From: an uncultured Lachnospiraceae bacterium
Lineage (GTDB): Bacteria; Bacillota; Clostridia; Lachnospirales; Lachnospiraceae
DNA length: 8,656 bases
NCBI GenBank assembly: GCA_937910785.1
Contig: CALDLG010000016.1
Span: forward strand, 1 to 8,656
Direction: 5' to 3'
The position numbers were made by a program, and so were the translations under genes. Below the pieces are notes generated by a model, which searched no databases, was not told where the DNA came from, and saw only the letters and a list, made by a program, of their open reading frames with translations. Positions within the stretch are counted from its first letter, which is position 1. The number at the start of each line of letters is the position of its first letter. Shown here piece by piece: positions 6,698 to 8,656 of the stretch.

Positions 6698-7324
6698 TCA
6701 AAATGCGGCCGTTTTGTGCGTCTGCCGGAGTTTTCTTTCCGTCAGAATCATCTGCGGCCTGATATCATGTCTTTCCGAAGGAATTTCCGGCAGCACCTGA
6801 CACTCAAAGCATAACGCCAGTGTCCGCAGGATAGCGCCTTCCTCCGCCATCCACTTTAAATATCTGTCATAATACCCTTTCCCGTATCCGATCCGATGAC
6901 AGCCCTCATCAAAAACGGCTCCCGGCATCAGCATCAGCGCATGCTCCGCACCGGTTTCCGGACAAAATACCGGGCCGGATACCGGCTCTCTGATTCCCCT
7001 ATAACCTTCTTTCAAATCATTCATATCTTCTATTCGATAAAAGACAAGCGTTTCTCCACACACCTTCGGAGCAAAAACCTGTTTTCCATCCGCGAGGGCC
7101 TTATTGACCAGGTCGGTCGTATTGACTTCACTTCTATGGTTTACATAAGTCAGAATCACATCCGATTCCCGATAAAACGGCATGGTCCAAAGCGCTTCCG
7201 TTATTTTACGGCTTTTCTCAGCCCGCTCCTTTTCGGGAATTGCGTCTCTTTGTTCCAGAATCCGTTTTCGAATCCATTTCTTTTTCTCCGCAGTCATTTC
7301 GGATTCAGCCCATTTTCTTTCCAT
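6698..7324 (-). CDS. 5-formyltetrahydrofolate cyclo-ligase
   Basis: Converts 5-formyltetrahydrofolate to 5,10-methenyltetrahydrofolate using ATP, returning stored folate to the one-carbon pool. The 208-residue cytoplasmic protein shows the family's N-terminal basic segment (EKKKWIRKRILEQRDAI, 13-29), the YVNHRSEVNT region (60-69), KVCGETLVFY (87-96) and the diagnostic C-terminal motif GCHRIGYGKGYYDRYL (141-156), preceded by MPGAVFDE; the end has LPEIPSERHD (178-187). The frame is open upstream to 7366, but I place the start at the ATG at 7324 because GGGAG lies 6 nt before it. This start overlaps the end of the DUF896 gene by 20 nt, which implies translational coupling; an inner Met at residue 10 has no ribosome site. 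Names such as fau, ygfA or yqgN are used for relatives in other species. Confidence 0.93.
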   Translation of the reverse strand: MERKWAESEMTAEKKKWIRKRILEQRDAIPEKERAEKSRKITEALWTMPFYRESDVILTYVNHRSEVNTTDLVNKALADGKQVFAPKVCGETLVFYRIEDMNDLKEGYRGIREPVSGPVFCPETGAEHALMLMPGAVFDEGCHRIGYGKGYYDRYLKWMAEEGAILRTLALCFECQVLPEIPSERHDIRPQMILTERKLRQTHKTAAF

Positions 7325-7529
7325 GCTTTTCTCCCAGATTCGTAATCGTACCATCCTTTTCCACAATGGAAATATTGTCGAGCTGACCTTTCAGATTGTT
7401 TCTGACACTGGCCACATAGGCGCTGCGCAGCTCTGCCTGCTCCGCCCTCTCTTCCTCCGTCAGCCCTTCTTTATGCGATTTATGATACAATTCATTGATC
7501 CGCCGGATCATTTTCTCCATTCCGCTCAT
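7305..7529 (-). CDS. DUF896 / UPF0291 (YnzC-like) small protein
   Basis: A 74-residue protein of the DUF896 family, typified by Bacillus YnzC, for which no firm biochemical function is established. Visible hallmarks are the N-terminal helix RRINELYHKSHKEGLTEEE, the charged turn ERAEQAELRSAYV (27-39), then SVRNNLKGQLDNISIV (41-56) and a short basic tail. It is predicted to be a cytosolic helical hairpin. The frame is open upstream to 7574, overlapping proB, but the ATG at 7529 is preceded by a strong GGAGGT (7535-7540) 5 nt away and matches the family length, so I choose that start. It begins 41 nt after the proB stop and its end overlaps the folate enzyme gene by 20 nt, placing it firmly in the proline operon. 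Confidence 0.88.
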   Translation of the reverse strand: MSGMEKMIRRINELYHKSHKEGLTEEERAEQAELRSAYVASVRNNLKGQLDNISIVEKDGTITNLGEKHGKKMG

Positions 7530-7534
7530 GCCGC

Positions 7535-7540
7535 ACCTCC
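7535..7540 (-). promoter_or_regulatory. Strong Shine-Dalgarno site deciding the DUF896 start
   Basis: On the minus strand this reads GGAGGT, five nucleotides before the ATG at 7529. It is the reason for rejecting the longer start at 7574, which would have overlapped the proB stop. Confidence 0.8.
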
Positions 7541-7570
7541 GCTTTTCGTCCGTCTCCATCGTAAAAATCG

Positions 7571-8431
7571 TCATTCCCTGTGCATCTGCTGCACATACAA
7601 CGGCAGATCAAAGCTTTCATCCGGGTCCGCCAGAAACAGCGTTCCGATTTTTTTCCCCGATAACAGCCTGTGAATCACCTTGATATCCCTGCTGTTTGCG
7701 ATAATCATATCGACACCCGTACTGTTTGCAATCTTCGCCGCCTGCAGCTTCGTATTCATTCCGCCGGTTCCGCATGCGCTGCCGGTAGATGCCTTCCCCA
7801 TTTCCAGCAGCTCATCCGTCAGTTTCTCCACCACCTCGATATATTCCGCATCCGGATTCTTCCGCGGATCATCCGTGTACAGACCGTCGATATCCGAAAG
7901 CAGAATCAGCAGATCGGCCTGTACAAGAGAAGCCACAATTGCCGAAAGTGTATCGTTATCCCCAATTTCGATTTCATAGGTAGCAACCGTATCGTTCTCA
8001 TTCACAATCGGAATAACGCCCAGCTTAAAAAGCTCGGCAAAGGTATTCCTTGCATTAAAACGGTTCAGATTATCCACGATTGTATTTTTGGTCATCAGAA
8101 TCTGTGCCGCTACCTGATTATATTCCGCAAAAATCTTCTGATAGGTCATCATGAGCCTGGCCTGGCCGATCGCCGCATAGGCCTGCTTCACCGCAATCGG
8201 ATTATCCTTTTCCTCAACGCCCGCGGAAACGGCCTTTCTGCCTACCGCGATCGCTCCGGACGTGACGAGAACGACGTCCTTTCCCTGATTGCGCAGATCG
8301 CACAGCTCTCTGACGAGCACATCCAGTTTCGTATAATCCAGATCTCCGGTCTCCTCATGCTGTAAAGACGAAGAACCGATCTTGATCACGATTCTCTTCT
8401 TATCCTTCATCATTTCTCTTATCTCCGCCAT
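7571..8431 (-). CDS. proB: Glutamate 5-kinase, short form without PUA domain
   Basis: Phosphorylates L-glutamate with ATP to L-glutamyl 5-phosphate, the committed and usually proline-inhibited step of proline synthesis; its product is channelled to ProA. The 286-residue protein is a complete amino-acid-kinase domain: KIGSSSL (17-23), VTSGAIAVGR (56-65), AAIGQ (86-90), NRFNARNTF (123-131), PIVNENDTV (141-149), GDNDTLSA (157-164), LLSDIDGLYTDDPR (177-190) and GTGGMNTKLQAA (221-232). It ends about 20 residues after GTLFLA (263-268), so the C-terminal PUA domain of the roughly 370-residue E. coli type enzyme is missing. Start is uncertain: the frame opens at a GTG at 8443 and also has the ATG at 8431 (chosen) and a double ATG at 8413, which has GGAG 9 nt before it. 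It lies 21 nt (9 nt from the GTG) after the upstream dehydrogenase gene. Confidence 0.96.
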   Translation of the reverse strand: MAEIREMMKDKKRIVIKIGSSSLQHEETGDLDYTKLDVLVRELCDLRNQGKDVVLVTSGAIAVGRKAVSAGVEEKDNPIAVKQAYAAIGQARLMMTYQKIFAEYNQVAAQILMTKNTIVDNLNRFNARNTFAELFKLGVIPIVNENDTVATYEIEIGDNDTLSAIVASLVQADLLILLSDIDGLYTDDPRKNPDAEYIEVVEKLTDELLEMGKASTGSACGTGGMNTKLQAAKIANSTGVDMIIANSRDIKVIHRLLSGKKIGTLFLADPDESFDLPLYVQQMHRE

Positions 8432-8452
8432 TATCGTAACCACGCCTTTCTT

Positions 8453-8656
8453 TCAGCTTTTTGTTTCTGCCGCGGCAGACCGCATCGCAATCTTCTCTGC
8501 CGTAAGCATTCCGTCCATCGCAGCCGAGGTAATACCGCCCGCATATCCTGCGCCCTCGCCGCAGGGATATAGTCCTCTGATAGCTGACTGTCCTGTCTCA
8601 TCCCGATGAATCCTTACCGGAGAGGATGTCCGGCTCTCGATGCCCGATACATAAAC
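8453..8656 (-). CDS. COG2509-type FAD-dependent dehydrogenase, C-terminal fragment (5' end outside window)
   Basis: Only the last 67 residues are present, continuing past the window edge. They read VYVSGIESRTSSPVRI, then RDETGQSAIRGLYPCGEGAG and YAGGITSAAMDGMLTAEKIA before the stop. The ESRTSSPVRI and LYPCGEGAGYAGGI(T/M)SAA signatures are characteristic of the NAD(FAD)-utilising dehydrogenase family COG2509; the GEGAGYAGG stretch is the C-terminal FAD-contact motif. The substrate of this family is not established. The TGA lies 9 nt before the GTG candidate and 21 nt before the ATG of proB, so the two are probably co-transcribed and the operon promoter is outside the window. Confidence 0.85.
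   Translation of the reverse strand, partial: VYVSGIESRTSSPVRIHRDETGQSAIRGLYPCGEGAGYAGGITSAAMDGMLTAEKIAMRSAAAETKS

Noticed and set aside
7325..7366. Longer N-terminus for the folate cyclo-ligase, starting at 7366
   Set aside because: It would overlap the DUF896 gene by more than 60 nt and lacks a ribosome site, whereas the ATG at 7324 has GGGAG at a good distance.
7530..7574. Longer N-terminus for the DUF896 protein, starting at 7574
   Set aside because: The extra 15 residues match no family pattern, the start overlaps the proB stop, and a strong GGAGGT precedes the inner ATG at 7529.
7670..8365. A 231-codon open frame on the plus strand
   Set aside because: It is antisense to proB, which has all its kinase motifs intact; no domain is recognisable.
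1..8656. CRISPR arrays, tRNA or rRNA genes, insertion sequences, prophage or defence genes
   Set aside because: I looked on both strands and saw no regular direct repeats, cloverleaf sequences, transposase motifs or flanking target repeats. The window reads as ordinary chromosomal core and energy-metabolism genes.

Overview
The window looks like chromosomal DNA of an anaerobic Firmicute, most probably a Lachnospiraceae-type Clostridium. The reasons are an [FeFe] hydrogenase module, a Gram-positive style chemoreceptor with strong Shine-Dalgarno sites, a short PUA-less ProB, a DUF896 (YnzC-type) protein, and moderate GC content. The genus call is an inference from protein flavour, not from a marker gene. 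Every gene I can support is on the minus strand, so transcription runs from position 8656 towards 1. The many long plus-strand open frames are shadows of these genes.

Reading in the direction of transcription, the first block (8656-5431) is a tightly packed metabolic cluster. It holds the C-terminal end of a COG2509-type FAD dehydrogenase, proB (glutamate 5-kinase), a small DUF896 protein, a 5-formyltetrahydrofolate cyclo-ligase, and proA (gamma-glutamyl phosphate reductase). Gaps are 9-41 nt or short overlaps and each gene has its own Shine-Dalgarno sequence, so this is very likely one operon. ProB and ProA catalyse the first two steps from glutamate to proline. The DUF896 gene and the folate enzyme sit between them.

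The second block (5430-3096) begins with a 233-bp intergenic region. It carries a perfect 14-bp palindrome, an extended -10 promoter and a 7-bp inverted repeat in the presumed leader. It drives a 583-residue membrane-anchored methyl-accepting chemotaxis protein with a Cache-like sensor, followed after 51 nt by an unrecognised 85-residue protein and a hairpin terminator that looks able to work in both directions.

The third block (3095-1) is a two-gene hydrogen module behind its own consensus -10 box. The first protein joins the C-terminal [4Fe-4S] segment of NuoF to a GltD/NfnB-type FAD/NAD(P)-binding flavoprotein and lacks the FMN/NADH domain of NuoF. Its stop codon overlaps, by 7 nt, the start of an [FeFe] hydrogenase catalytic subunit whose [2Fe-2S], His-Cys3, 2x[4Fe-4S] and first two H-cluster motifs are all visible. 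The hydrogenase runs off the window at position 1, and its last 14 visible residues do not look like the family, which may mean a frameshift or deletion. This pairing, probably linking NAD(P)H to H2, is the most biologically interesting part of the window. It resembles glutamate-synthase-linked [FeFe] hydrogenases that have been noted in surveys, so I do not claim it is wholly undescribed.
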